Positions 23,994 to 34,200 of a stretch of 49,434 nt of DNA are shown here, one piece after another (position 1 is the stretch's first letter; every line of letters starts with the position of its first letter). The notes beneath the pieces are model-generated. The model was not told the DNA's origin, made no database searches, and worked only from the letters and a program-made list of their open reading frames with translations. Source of the stretch: an uncultured bacterium (GTDB lineage Bacteria; Verrucomicrobiota; Lentisphaeria; Victivallales; UBA1829); NCBI GenBank assembly GCA_900548385.1, contig URKJ01000037.1:1-49434 (forward strand), read 5' to 3'. The translations under genes and the position numbers were made by a program.

Positions 23994-26969
23994 TTACGGT
24001 TTTAATTTTCTTCCATAGATGCGGATTTCTTCCGCGACCCCGTTTTTTGCGGGGAAATCCAATGTGACGCGCACATAACGGGCGGTTTGCGGAGTGATTT
24101 TCAGCTCTTTCCGGAATGAGACCGGGGGAGTGAACTGCTTGCCGTCGCGGCTGAATTCCGCAGACAGTGCGGGGGAATTTGCCGCCGGGGTGTCGACTGC
24201 AATCCGCGTGATCCCGTATTCATGTTTCAGATCGAAAAGCACCGGAGCCTTTCCCGCCCGGAAGAAACGCACCTGTCCGTTTCCCGCGAGTGCGGAGGCG
24301 GGGCCGCGCCAGGCTTTGCCGGGAAGTTCGATCCGGTATTCCGCTCCGGTGCGGATGGCTTCCAGGTGCATATTACGGTACATGCTGCCCGGTGCGTCCG
24401 TCAGAAGATGTTCCTGTTTCAGCGGGTCGGCGGGGGCAACAGTCACGATTGCATTGCAGATTGCTGTCTTTTTTCCGTTTTGAGAAAAGTACGCAACAAG
24501 CGGATAGACCATGTTCGGTTTGAAATGCCTGCTTTCGCGGGGAAGCGTGATGCGGAATTTCCGTTCCGCAACGGTTCCCGGAAGACCGGAGGAAATGGCA
24601 GCCGACGCAGGGGAAACGGTCCAGTCTGCGTAACCTTTGAGCTCCAGCGAGCCTTCCTGCGGATTGGCAACCTGAACGGTAACCTCGAAGCTCTGTCCGG
24701 GACGGAGTTCCGCAGTCCAGCGGTCGGCTGCCGGATGAGTCGTTATGCCGTCGATGCGGATTCCAAGCATCGGTGCGGAGGTATGCGGGGTGTAGATCGC
24801 GCCCGCCGTGCGGATTTCCGGCAGATGGAATTCATAAAGCCCGTTGCCGAGATTGCGCAGGGAAAGCGGAGAGAGGGCGGTCGTTTCCGCCGTCGTCCAG
24901 AATGCGTAACGGTAATCGCCGCGCGGAAGACGGACCGTCAGACGGCGCGCCTGTACCGGTTCGCGGACGGTGTTGGCAATGACCGTTACGGCGTTTCCGG
25001 CTTTGTCCACGTTTGGCGATTCCACGCGGAGTTCCGGTACGGCGGGATCGGCAACCGCCTGAGGTTTTACTCCGGCGGCGGAGAGGATTCCGGCAAGCCA
25101 GTCCGCAACAATATGATCCGGCGCGGATTCGGCGCGCATTACGCCGAGCCGCGTACTGAACCAGAACGCACGTCCTTTGCCGAACCGGTTTTCCGTCAGC
25201 ATCGGCGCTTTGTAATTGTCGAAGAGTTCCCGTTTGTTAAGGAGCGCTGCTGTGGTCGGAGTGCCGAGGACTTTGCCGTCGCAGCGGATGAGATCGCCGC
25301 TGTCCGTGCGGTACCAGAGATCATCGGGGGAGACGTCGATGCCTTTATAGACGGCTCCCATACGGATGCCGAGTACGGATTCGAGTCCGCGGTGGATAAG
25401 GTGGTGTTCATCAAAAAAGGCTGTCTGACCATCTGCGAGCAGAACACCGCCGTTTTTCACATAATCCGCAATGGCGGCGCATTCGGCGGCGGAAAGATGG
25501 TCCGCGCCGACCAGCACCAGAGCGGCGTAATTGTTCAGGTATGCGGGAGTGAGCTTGCCATAGGAAAGCACGTCGACACGGTATCCGGCGGAGCGGAGAT
25601 GCCGGTATACATTCAGCCGGTTGTTCTGCGAATAATCCCAGCGGCTTGCCCCGGCGGGATCGGAGAGCAGAACATCGCGCTGCGCCATCAGCATGGCGAT
25701 TCCGCCTTTGGAATCGGGCATGGATTCCGCCCAGAAGCGTTCCGTGCGGTGAATGAAAGAACCGAGGCGCGATGCGTAGTAGAACCGCGAAGTGCGGGAA
25801 CCGTCGTATGCGCTGGTGAACGCGAATGTCGCCCAGTCATGCCTGGCGCCGAAGTAGCCGAGCGTGAAGAAATTGAATCCCTTCACCCCGTTTGCAAGCG
25901 AGCGCCAGAACGTTTCCGCAAACTGCCACCCGGTTCCGGCATGATTGTTGGTTTCCGCGGCGAACACGCCCCAGTTCCGGGATCGGTCCGCCGGATCGGC
26001 GGGACGGATGTTCTGATAGAAATTGTTGTACTCGTAAGCATTGCGGTCGCCGTTTCCGTACATGTCGATGGCATACCAGCCCTGAGCATAGCCGCGGGTC
26101 TTTTCCGCGAGCATTTCATGATTGTTGACGCGCACACGGGCGACAGCCGGCATTTCCAGCGTGCATTGCGTTCCTTTAAAGACGACCCGCCGTTTGAGCG
26201 GATCGTTTTCGGTGACGTTCCGGAAGCGTTCCGCCATGAAATCCGTGTAGGTCTCTTCCTGAAATCTCCGCCAGTCGAGCCATGCTCCGGGCCGGGTTTT
26301 GTAATCATTCAAGCCGGGGGCGATGAAGTCGTCGAACGATTTGTAATCCGCATTCCATACTTTGTTGAATTTGGCGAGATCGTTGTTGTAGAGTTTTTTT
26401 GCGAATTTGACAAATGCGGCTTTGGCTTCGGGGGAGTAGTCCAGCGGGAGCTCCCATTCGTTGTCAAGGTGCCACATGAACAGGCGGTCGCCGTTGACGG
26501 AATGGATTTTCCGCACGGTGGCGCCCTGACAGTCGAGCACATACCGGCGGGTTCTGGCGTCGTTGAGGTTCAGGTCATGGCGGCGGTGCGGCTTTCCGGT
26601 TTCGGACATGGAATTTTTGAGTTCTCCATAGTGTTTCGTCTTGCGGGAACCGGCAAGAGTGTGAGCCGCCCAGAGGCTGACAAATACAGGACCGCGGTCG
26701 GACACTTTTGTATGATAGGTGCAGGGATTCCCTTTTGCAAATTCGTAGCAGCAGTGTCCGCCCGCATCGGTGAACGTGAAACCCATCGGGGCGAGAATTT
26801 CAAACGTGTCGTTGCGCAGGATGCTGAGCGGGAAGAAATGCGCGGAGGGCTTCATTTCCGGCGAGAGTTCCAGTGTGTAGGCATTGGCGCGCTGGAGCGG
26901 ATCGTCCGCCGCGAACAGAAGCGCGGCGGAGAGAACGGCGGGCAGGATGACGGAAAGTTTCTGTTTCAT
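23994..26969 (-). CDS. Secreted GH42-like beta-galactosidase-type glycosidase
   Basis: The protein has 991 residues with a signal peptide (MKQKLSVILPAVLSAALLFA-AD). A TIM barrel (about 35-400) carries HLDNEWEL (acid/base E171) and GVFAAETNNHAG (candidate nucleophile E339), as in GH42 and related clan GH-A enzymes. A glutamine-amidotransferase-like trimerisation domain (about 430-640; YRVDVLSYGKL..., ALVLVGADHLSAAECAAIADYVKNGG) follows, also typical of GH42. C-terminal beta domains include one resembling an F5/8-type carbohydrate-binding module (about 880-990). The start lies two bases after the stop of the upstream pseudopilin gene. It is the last gene of a four-gene operon led by a LacI regulator. 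Confidence 0.8.
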   Translation of the reverse strand: MKQKLSVILPAVLSAALLFAADDPLQRANAYTLELSPEMKPSAHFFPLSILRNDTFEILAPMGFTFTDAGGHCCYEFAKGNPCTYHTKVSDRGPVFVSLWAAHTLAGSRKTKHYGELKNSMSETGKPHRRHDLNLNDARTRRYVLDCQGATVRKIHSVNGDRLFMWHLDNEWELPLDYSPEAKAAFVKFAKKLYNNDLAKFNKVWNADYKSFDDFIAPGLNDYKTRPGAWLDWRRFQEETYTDFMAERFRNVTENDPLKRRVVFKGTQCTLEMPAVARVRVNNHEMLAEKTRGYAQGWYAIDMYGNGDRNAYEYNNFYQNIRPADPADRSRNWGVFAAETNNHAGTGWQFAETFWRSLANGVKGFNFFTLGYFGARHDWATFAFTSAYDGSRTSRFYYASRLGSFIHRTERFWAESMPDSKGGIAMLMAQRDVLLSDPAGASRWDYSQNNRLNVYRHLRSAGYRVDVLSYGKLTPAYLNNYAALVLVGADHLSAAECAAIADYVKNGGVLLADGQTAFFDEHHLIHRGLESVLGIRMGAVYKGIDVSPDDLWYRTDSGDLIRCDGKVLGTPTTAALLNKRELFDNYKAPMLTENRFGKGRAFWFSTRLGVMRAESAPDHIVADWLAGILSAAGVKPQAVADPAVPELRVESPNVDKAGNAVTVIANTVREPVQARRLTVRLPRGDYRYAFWTTAETTALSPLSLRNLGNGLYEFHLPEIRTAGAIYTPHTSAPMLGIRIDGITTHPAADRWTAELRPGQSFEVTVQVANPQEGSLELKGYADWTVSPASAAISSGLPGTVAERKFRITLPRESRHFKPNMVYPLVAYFSQNGKKTAICNAIVTVAPADPLKQEHLLTDAPGSMYRNMHLEAIRTGAEYRIELPGKAWRGPASALAGNGQVRFFRAGKAPVLFDLKHEYGITRIAVDTPAANSPALSAEFSRDGKQFTPPVSFRKELKITPQTARYVRVTLDFPAKNGVAEEIRIYGRKLKP

Positions 26970-26971
26970 GA

Positions 26972-27745
26972 TCAGGGCTTCTTTCCCTGCCAGAGGAACC
27001 AGTTGATGCTGCGGGCGTCTTCTTCAGAGATTCCCATGTGCAGTTTTCCGGGATTGCGTGGGTATTTCAGTGTACTGACATGCCCGTCGAACGATACGAC
27101 GTTGAGTCCGCGGCTTTTATGATCGCGCGGCCATTCGGCGTTCAGGATTGTTTCTGTGACGCTGCGGAGCGCAGTCCAGATTCCGGTGCCGAAATTGTTG
27201 AATGTCGGAAGTCCGTAGTCGAATGAGAGCATTGAGGTGGAGGGACTTTTGATGCGGGCCGTGTTCCCGTTGGCGGTATAGCCGCAGCGGTTGTTGATTG
27301 CATACATCAGATATCCGTGTTTGTTCTCCGGGGCGATGCCCTGGCAGTTCGTTTCCACGCCGAGGCCGGGGATGAAATTGGCGCTTGTTTCCCAGGACGT
27401 CCAGATTTTGCGCGGATTTCCCGGACAGAGGAACGTCTTTTTCCCGGCTTTGTAACGGAGATAGATTTCCCACATCCACTGATTGTTCTGCTGATGTCCC
27501 GGCGGGAATGATTCCGGCTTCCATGCCGCTCTCAGCTGCGGAAGATAAGAATTGTTGTCGTTGACATACAGCATCAGATTGGTCCCGATCGACTTCAGGT
27601 TTGAGGTGCATTGAATGTTTGCCGCCCGGTCCCGCGCTTTCTGCAGAGCGGGCAGAAGCAGACCCGCAAGGATGGCGATGATTGCGATTACGATGAGGAG
27701 TTCTATAAGGGTGAACCCGTTTCGAATCCGTTTTGATACTTTCAT
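26972..27745 (-). CDS. Prepilin-like protein (H-X9-DG family pseudopilin)
   Basis: The protein has 257 residues. RIRNGFTLIELLIVIAIIAILAG is a canonical class III prepilin signal, cut after G by a prepilin peptidase, with Glu at mature position 5. LLPALQKARDRAANIQCTSNLKSIG follows. Near the end HKSRGLNVVSFDG resembles the H-X9-DG signature with one extra residue. AAGGAGAG precedes the ATG. It lies between two glycosidase genes of the same operon, 16 bases after the upstream enzyme and 2 bases before the GH42-like enzyme. Confidence 0.9.
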   Translation of the reverse strand: MKVSKRIRNGFTLIELLIVIAIIAILAGLLLPALQKARDRAANIQCTSNLKSIGTNLMLYVNDNNSYLPQLRAAWKPESFPPGHQQNNQWMWEIYLRYKAGKKTFLCPGNPRKIWTSWETSANFIPGLGVETNCQGIAPENKHGYLMYAINNRCGYTANGNTARIKSPSTSMLSFDYGLPTFNNFGTGIWTALRSVTETILNAEWPRDHKSRGLNVVSFDGHVSTLKYPRNPGKLHMGISEEDARSINWFLWQGKKP

Positions 27746-27761
27746 GATTATTCTCTCCTTT

Positions 27762-29930
27762 TTATTTTATTGTTGGTTTGAAATTTGTTCCGTAAAGAAT
27801 GACCGGGGAACCGCTCAGACGGAGTTTCGCCCGGTTTCCCGGTGCGGGGAGTGTTCTGCGGCGTCCGATGGCGTCGCAGAGCGTCAGTTCCGTTCCCGCG
27901 ACGGGAATTTCCGCCGTCCGGAAGCTCTTCCAGTGATCGACCCATGGTTCCCGGTGAGCAAAGTCCGCGGATTTTTTCGCCTGAATATAACCGTCGGTCC
28001 GGTCCCAGAGAATGGCGATTTCCTGTCCGCGGCGTTCAAACAGCAGTCCTTTCCGTTTCGGATCTTTGAACGGGATCCAACCGAGGAACGATGCGCCGTC
28101 CATCGCTTCGGCGATTGCGCAGAATGCGGGGAGGGAGGGTTTTGCCGTTCCGTCCCGGTGCAGAATGCCGTAATGATATTCATGATCGGTGGGGCGGATG
28201 CCGCCCGGATTGTGCCAGACTCCATCGTGAAGCTGGTAAAACAGCGCGCTTTTCACGCCTTCCGCAACTGCCAGCGCGTAGGAGAGTACGATGTTTTCCG
28301 CCGCCTGGCGATAGGAGTCTTTCCACCAGCTGTTCGGCTGGGTACAGGCGTAAATCTCTGTCAGATGAAGCGGTTTTTCCCCCAGTTCCCGGAGCGTTTT
28401 CCGGGCGCTGAGAATACTGCCGTAGTAGGTCCAGTAACCGTGCCCGGCGTAATCCGCGGTAAAATTGCCGCGTCCGGGATGGATCGACACTTCATCAATC
28501 AGATCCCAGCCGCCGTTTGCGTGAAAGGCTTTCAGAAATGCCGGATCGGCTCCGGCGAGAGCGGGGCCCACGATCCGGACTTCGCTGTTTGTCTCTTTCC
28601 GGAGCTTTGCAATCGGTTCGATCCAGTTTTTGACGAGAACATCCGCATATTTTCCCGTGTTCAGGGAACTCATGTTCCATTCATTCGGGAATTCCCAGTA
28701 CCGGAACCCCTTTTCCCGGCAGCGGCTGAGGATCTCCCGGATGTACGCATTGCGTTTCTCCGGTTCACTGATCCACTGCTTGCGGCTGCGGTTCGAGTGA
28801 TAGAACCCGGCGGCGCCGGATTCTTTGGATAAATTGTCGTTGTTCATTTCACGCACCCAGCGGATGCCCATGCGTTTGAGGAGTCCGGCAACGTCCTGCC
28901 GTGACGGGACGGGGAATGCCGCCGAGATACCGAATACGCTGTTTTCCGGAGCCTGATAGACATGATCGGGCAGGATGGTCAGCGTGGTGCGGGCGAATGC
29001 TGTTCCGTCCGCCCGGATTTCCGCAAACCAGATTCCGCGTTCCTGCGGGAGAGACGGTTTAAAGCGGAGCCGCACCGCTTCTCCGGCGGGAAGTGTCAGT
29101 GTTCCGGTTTTGCGGAAGACGTCCTTGCCGTCATAATCTTTCACAACGACGGTATACGGAATAGGAGATTTTTCCGAGATATTGGCGATTTCCGCATCAA
29201 AAAAGATTTCTTCCCCCGGCTTCCAGAGATTGAACGGAACGGAGGCGGGGATACGGATTCCGATCGGGGCTTGTTCAAAGAACGTTGCCGCATACTGATC
29301 CAGCGTCTTGCGGGGAAGAATCAGAAAACGGAGAGTCTGCGACCAGGTTCCGGTTTTTTTATCGAACTGCAGTGCGACATGCTGGCCGGAATGGGAATGC
29401 CAGCCCGGATTTCCGTTGATCTCTTCAAAAATGCTCAGATTCCGGAAATCGAACCGGCGGATGACGGCGCCTTTGGTTTCAAACGGGACGCCGCCATGTT
29501 GGTGACGGGTCCAGATGCCGCTTTGAAAAACGGGATTGTTTTGCGGTTTTCCGGAGCACATGCGGAGAAAGAGTGCGCCCGCCGGTTTGCGGTTCTCCGG
29601 TACTTTTGCTTCGAGGCGGATGGTCAGCAGGGGGCCATTGACCGTATAGTCCGCAGTACATGCCGCAGGAACGAGGTCGCGCACTTCATATTGTACGTGC
29701 ACGGTGTCCGGGGAGAGGCGGGTGGCTTCGGCGTTTCCGGTTTTTCCGGGACCCCAGCCGAGAGTCAGGCCGTTGAAAGAAAAAAGCCGTTTGCCGCTTT
29801 TGACATCGACCACGACCGGTTTTCCGCCCGGAAAATCGCAACGGAAGCCGGTCCCCGGAAGGGAGAGGGTTTCCGCCGCGACGTTGATTCCGGCAAGAAG
29901 AAAGAGAAGAAACAGAACGGCGAATCTCAT
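27762..29930 (-). CDS. Secreted clan GH-A glycosidase (GH39/GH5-like)
   Basis: The protein has 722 residues with a signal peptide (MRFAVLFLLFLLAGINVAA). Beta-rich domains cover about 25-320. A TIM barrel follows with RYWEFPNEWNM (N416-E417, acid/base) and PLHLTEIYA (E525, nucleophile), plus a short C-terminal beta domain. Family placement within clan GH-A is not certain and the substrate is unknown. Its ATG overlaps the stop codon of the LacI regulator as ATGA (29927-29930), so regulator and enzyme are probably translationally coupled. Confidence 0.78.
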   Translation of the reverse strand: MRFAVLFLLFLLAGINVAAETLSLPGTGFRCDFPGGKPVVVDVKSGKRLFSFNGLTLGWGPGKTGNAEATRLSPDTVHVQYEVRDLVPAACTADYTVNGPLLTIRLEAKVPENRKPAGALFLRMCSGKPQNNPVFQSGIWTRHQHGGVPFETKGAVIRRFDFRNLSIFEEINGNPGWHSHSGQHVALQFDKKTGTWSQTLRFLILPRKTLDQYAATFFEQAPIGIRIPASVPFNLWKPGEEIFFDAEIANISEKSPIPYTVVVKDYDGKDVFRKTGTLTLPAGEAVRLRFKPSLPQERGIWFAEIRADGTAFARTTLTILPDHVYQAPENSVFGISAAFPVPSRQDVAGLLKRMGIRWVREMNNDNLSKESGAAGFYHSNRSRKQWISEPEKRNAYIREILSRCREKGFRYWEFPNEWNMSSLNTGKYADVLVKNWIEPIAKLRKETNSEVRIVGPALAGADPAFLKAFHANGGWDLIDEVSIHPGRGNFTADYAGHGYWTYYGSILSARKTLRELGEKPLHLTEIYACTQPNSWWKDSYRQAAENIVLSYALAVAEGVKSALFYQLHDGVWHNPGGIRPTDHEYHYGILHRDGTAKPSLPAFCAIAEAMDGASFLGWIPFKDPKRKGLLFERRGQEIAILWDRTDGYIQAKKSADFAHREPWVDHWKSFRTAEIPVAGTELTLCDAIGRRRTLPAPGNRAKLRLSGSPVILYGTNFKPTIK

Positions 29931-30994
29931 TTTATTCCCCCTTTCACGGAGTTGCCTTCCCGGAAGCGGAGGGGGATCAGGATCCTGTGGGAGCGGTCGT
30001 CCTTGTAAACGGGATTCAGAAGTTCGAAAGCGCGGCGGGCGGCTTTTTCGCCGAGGACGTGCGGACAGGTTTCATAACCGGAGAATACCACGTCGATGCC
30101 GGGAAGCATGACCGTTTTGGCGTCGAATGTAACGATTCCCATATCTTCCGGGCAGTGCAGTCCGTGTTCCCGGAGGAAGTCATACAGTACAACGGCGGCG
30201 TGAAAATGGGTGGCGATCATACATTCTGGACGGTTCCCCGCATTGAACCAGCGGGAGAATGCCAGACGGATATCGCGGTCTTCGGTGGAGTCCGCAGTGC
30301 AGCAGGCGACGGGTTCCATGTCCGCCTCTTCCTGCGCGGCGAGCATGGCGGCGAGTCTGCGGCGCTGAAAAACTCCGCTGGCTTTGATGTCCAGTACGCC
30401 GAGACGACGATAGCCGAGTCCCGCAAGATAGTGAACAAAATTCTGCGAGGCGTCGAAGTCGTCAAGTTCCACTGTGTTGATGCGACGGTCGGAACTTTTA
30501 CGTCCGATGGTGATAACGGGGATCCCCTTTTCCAACAGCGGGTCGAAGAAATCCGGATGGAGTCCCTGATGTCCCATGACAAATACCACATCGGCTTCCA
30601 TGAGCCGGTTTACGACCATCCGGTTTTCATGACTTGCGGGATCCGCGGGAAGCGTACAGGTGCTGAGTACGGCATTGCCGCGTTCGAGCAGGACGGTCTG
30701 GATTCCGGCGATGATGTCGCGGTAGAATTCCAGCAGCAGAAGATCTTTCTGCTCGCTCATGGGACAGAGCAGCATTTCAAACCGGTAAGTCCTTGCGGGC
30801 GACTGGGAGAGCACAGCAGCCTTCCGGGTGATGGACGAGGCATCGTAGCCGAGTTTCCGGACCGCCTGCATTACGCGTTCCCGCGTAGCGCTGCTGATCC
30901 GGGAGTTCATATTGAGAACCCGGGAGACGGATGCCGTGGAGACTCCGGCTTCCGCTGCAACATCGTTCAGTGTAACAGATCCTTTTTCCGCCAT
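29927..30994 (-). CDS. LacI-family transcriptional regulator
   Basis: The protein has 355 residues. The N-terminal LacI helix-turn-helix and hinge are clear: VTLNDVAAEAGVSTASVSRVLNMNSRISSATRERVMQAVRKLGYD. A periplasmic-binding-like sensor domain follows (ADVVFVMGHQG, GIPVITIGRKS, GYRRLGVLDIKASG, DMGIVTFDAKTVMLPGIDVV). AAAGGA lies 8 bases before the ATG. It is the first gene of the operon and two operator-like sites flank its promoter, so it is probably an autorepressor relieved by a sugar. The downstream genes are a GH-A enzyme, a pseudopilin and a GH42-like enzyme. Confidence 0.93.
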   Translation of the reverse strand: MAEKGSVTLNDVAAEAGVSTASVSRVLNMNSRISSATRERVMQAVRKLGYDASSITRKAAVLSQSPARTYRFEMLLCPMSEQKDLLLLEFYRDIIAGIQTVLLERGNAVLSTCTLPADPASHENRMVVNRLMEADVVFVMGHQGLHPDFFDPLLEKGIPVITIGRKSSDRRINTVELDDFDASQNFVHYLAGLGYRRLGVLDIKASGVFQRRRLAAMLAAQEEADMEPVACCTADSTEDRDIRLAFSRWFNAGNRPECMIATHFHAAVVLYDFLREHGLHCPEDMGIVTFDAKTVMLPGIDVVFSGYETCPHVLGEKAARRAFELLNPVYKDDRSHRILIPLRFREGNSVKGGIK

Positions 30995-31013
30995 AAGGCA
31001 AATCCTTTGAGAT

Positions 31014-31028
31014 TAGAAACATTTCATG
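31014..31028 (-). promoter_or_regulatory. Operator-like site 1, just downstream of the promoter
   Basis: Plus-strand TAGAAACATTTCATG; on the minus strand it contains TGAAAT-GTTTCT, two half-sites typical of LacI-family operators. It lies about 10-25 bases after the expected transcription start. ATGTAATTTTGCAT (31026-31039) overlaps it and is also repeated upstream. Confidence 0.65.
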
Positions 31029-31044
31029 TAATTTTGCATTATTA

Positions 31045-31073
31045 ATTATACAACATTTTCGGTAAAATGTCAA
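31045..31073 (-). promoter_or_regulatory. Consensus sigma-70 promoter of the LacI-glycosidase operon
   Basis: On the minus strand TTGACA (31068-31073) and TATAAT (31045-31050) are separated by 17 bases: a perfect consensus promoter. Such a strong promoter fits an operon held down by a repressor. Confidence 0.92.
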
Positions 31074-31091
31074 GAGGGAAAAATCAGAAAA

Positions 31092-31106
31092 TAGAAACAT
31101 TTCATG
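31092..31106 (-). promoter_or_regulatory. Operator-like site 2, upstream of the promoter
   Basis: An identical 15-base copy of site 1 (TAGAAACATTTCATG), 78 bases away on the other side of the promoter. The near-palindrome ATGCAATTTTGCAT at 31125-31138 matches the element beside site 1 in 13 of 14 bases. Confidence 0.6.
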
Positions 31107-31148
31107 ATTTTTGTGCAATCATTTATGCAATTTTGCATGCTTCGCGAT

Positions 31149-31183
31149 AAAAAATTCCCCGTTTCCGGAAGCGGGAACGGGGA
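31149..31183 (-). terminator. Terminator of the large GH-A operon (minus strand)
   Basis: A hairpin (TCCCCGTT at 31156-31163 pairing with AACGGGGA at 31176-31183, with an inner CCG/CGG pair) is followed on the minus strand by six T (31149-31154). It lies just after the stop of the 1175-residue glycosidase gene and before the LacI operon promoter. Confidence 0.85.
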
Positions 31184-31205
31184 GATGAGAGGCGTTGGAC
31201 GGGGA

Positions 31206-34200
31206 TTACGGCAGCAGAACCAGATCCATGAAGAGACCGGGACGCTTGGGGGATTCGCCGATGCCGGGAGTCAGCTGGAGATAGCCGGCACGTCCTTTCC
31301 GGTTGCCGAGATTGACCAGAATATTCATCCGCATTGCTTCGCCGGGCTGGAGACGGAACGGACTCACGCTCTGGCGGGGGAAGGCAAACTCATAGACCGT
31401 GCAGTCCGGATAACGGCGGATCGCGCGCTGCACTTCGCTGATTACGCCGATCTCTTTGCCGAGACTGTCATAAGTTGCGGCGGATGCCGCGCTGCGGAAT
31501 ACCACCGGCTGATTTTTCACGAGAGCGGCGGCGTATTCGAAATCGTCATCCTGAAATCCTTCCAGCGCCTGTGTGGCATTGCGGATCGGGTCGAATGCAA
31601 ACTGAATGCCGTCTGCGAGCCAGAGACCGGAGACGCCGACCGGAGACTCCACATAATCTTTTTTATATACGGTGACGCCGAGATACAGATGATCGGCATC
31701 CCATGCCAGACGCGCGGCGGCGCGGATCCTGTCTTCCGCGGGCGTCCAGTGATTGAGCTTCGTCTGCCGGGCAAGCGGGATTTCTTTTGCCTGCGCGGGC
31801 CAGTCGGAGAGATCGCCGTCGATCACCGGAGCCTTCGGCGCTTTCGGTGCGAGGACGGCGCGCAGGTTCCAGTTGTATTCCCTGTTCTGGTTCAGAGCGG
31901 GAACTTCGACTTTCACGCGGACGGGGCGGTCGTTCAGCGAGACCGGATTGTTCAGCCGGAATGCAACGGTTCCGTATCCCTCCGGCGCGATCGGGCCGAA
32001 CGGACGTTTTTCGCCGTCCGCCGTGACCGTTCCGGAAATCGGTTTATGTCCGAGATTATGCAGTTTGACCGCGAATTCTTTTTCTCCGGAGATCTGAAAC
32101 TCCGCATCAAACGCACTGCCGTCCGTGGACAATCCGGCATTGAGGATTGCGCGTTTCAGGGCATCGGCGGAAAGTCCGGTTTCCAGATAGACGGGGTATT
32201 CGTTCAGAGTCAGGGTTTCGGAATTCAGACGTGTCCCCATGACGTCATAGACCGCGGCGTTTTTCAGTTCGGCGGGGAGCTGCATGCGATCCGGTTTTCC
32301 GTTCCACTTCCAGAGCGTTGCGATGCGGGCGTCGCCGCGGTCGAATATATAGCAGCGGTAGTTGAAACCGAGCTTGAGACGTTCGACCGGTTTCGCCTGC
32401 TCCAGACGGTCCGCCGCGTTGCGGCAGGCGAACATGACCGGACCGGGTATTGGATGATAGTTGTTGCCCGGATTGCCTTGCAGCAGAAAATGCCAGCCGC
32501 ATCCTTCAAAGTCCAGACTGAACGAGAAGTGATAGTATTGTGTCAATCCGTTACCGAGTCCGATCAGCATCATCCGGGTGTTGTAGGCAACCTGCTGCCG
32601 GGAGTAATCCGGGATCCGGCAGGGGTCCGGATACTGCGCGGTGGAGCGTTCGCCCGCTTCGGAGGCGGTGATGGGAAAAGCGGTTTTGTAACGGGAGGCG
32701 ATCTTGCGGAGCGTCTGCAGCTCCGGTTCGTAGTCCGGCAGTTCGGGCTGTTGACGGTAAGGATGTTCCGTAATCACGTCAAGCGCTTCCGCTCCGCCTT
32801 TGGCAAGGACTCCGGAGGTCCAGGAAATGTCCGTATGGCAGCTTGACGGCCCGCCGATCAGAGCTCCCGGATCAGCGGCTTTGACGGCTTTTGCAAGCTC
32901 CCGGATCGTCCGCACGTTGGTTTCGACGCTCATATCGGAATAGTTCGCGGGATCGGGATTCCTGACGCGTCCGCCCCAGATGTTGGGTTCGTTGAGGATC
33001 TCGTAAATACGGATTTTGCCGCGGTATTTGCGGGCGAGTTCGCCGACGGTCTTTGTCCACGGACCGAAATCGTTCGGGATCATGTAGTTTGGAGCGAACC
33101 CCTCCTGTCCGAGACACATCATCAGATAAAAGCCGTGTTTGTGGAACTCATCCACATCGCGGAATCCGGTGTTCGGCGTGGAGCGGAATGTGGACCAGAG
33201 ACGCAGTGCGCCGAGGCGGAAATCTTTCAGCAGGGGGATTGCTTTCGTCACATTGCCGCGGCCCGGATCATAATTGACTCCGATGCGGTGGCTCAGCGCG
33301 CCGGGTTTTCCGGTGACGCCGAAATAGAGACCGGTTTTTCCGCCGTTCACGTCAAACAGCAGATTCATTGCTCCGCGCAGATTTTCGGGCGGGCGGATCG
33401 TGAACAGTTTCGTTACGGTTGCACCCGGTTTGAGTGTCACGGTTTCCGTTTTTGGGGAACGGGCGGCAGGCTTGCCGAAAAAGTCGTTCAGTACCCAGCT
33501 GATATTTGCCGTTTCCGTTTTACCGGACGGGTTGCGGAGGGTAAGCTCCACGTTTATGGGTTCCCCGGCAAAATAGTACTGACGGTCCGCGCCCTGTTTT
33601 GCGGAGACCATGACGCCGTTTTCCGGTTTGAATTCGCTGTGTCCGCCGAGGCTGTATGCAAAATTGTCGAACCATGCGGTTCCGTTGAGCGGCTGGAAAT
33701 AGGGTGTTACGACTTTTGCCACGGTTCCGTACCCGGTTACGGTGTCGCCGTACATGATGAGGCCGGGTGTTTTTTTACCCCATTCGGGAATGAACAGTTC
33801 GTATTTTTTCCATTCGTCTGTGATGCGGAACCGTTTCGCGTAAGCGATCCCGTTGGAAAGGAAGAGACCGAGTTCGATTTCCTGTTTCGGTTTTTCTCCT
33901 TTGATCCAGCAGGAGAACGAGGCGCTCTTTCCGACCTTGAACGGGACGGGATTCAGATTGAAGCGCCCTGCGTGCTCCGGCGATGCGGTGATGCGGAATG
34001 ACGCATTGCCGGAACGCCGGATCTTATTGTCGATTGCGACGTCAATCACTTTGTCCCAGGTTCTGCCGCGTCCATCGAAGATCCGGTTGTCATCCGCCAT
34101 TTTGCGGTATTCAAATCCGTTCATTCCGGTTGCGTACCATCCCCGTTCGGCTCCGCCGTTGATGATGTAGTTGACGGAAGAGTCGGTTTTTTCTTCTTTC

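Noticed and set aside
24222..27122. Long plus-strand open frame (966 codons)
   Set aside because: It lies antisense to the GH42-like gene and a pseudopilin gene, which have clear motifs. The translation is low-complexity and has no family pattern. Such shadows arise from this genome's codon use.
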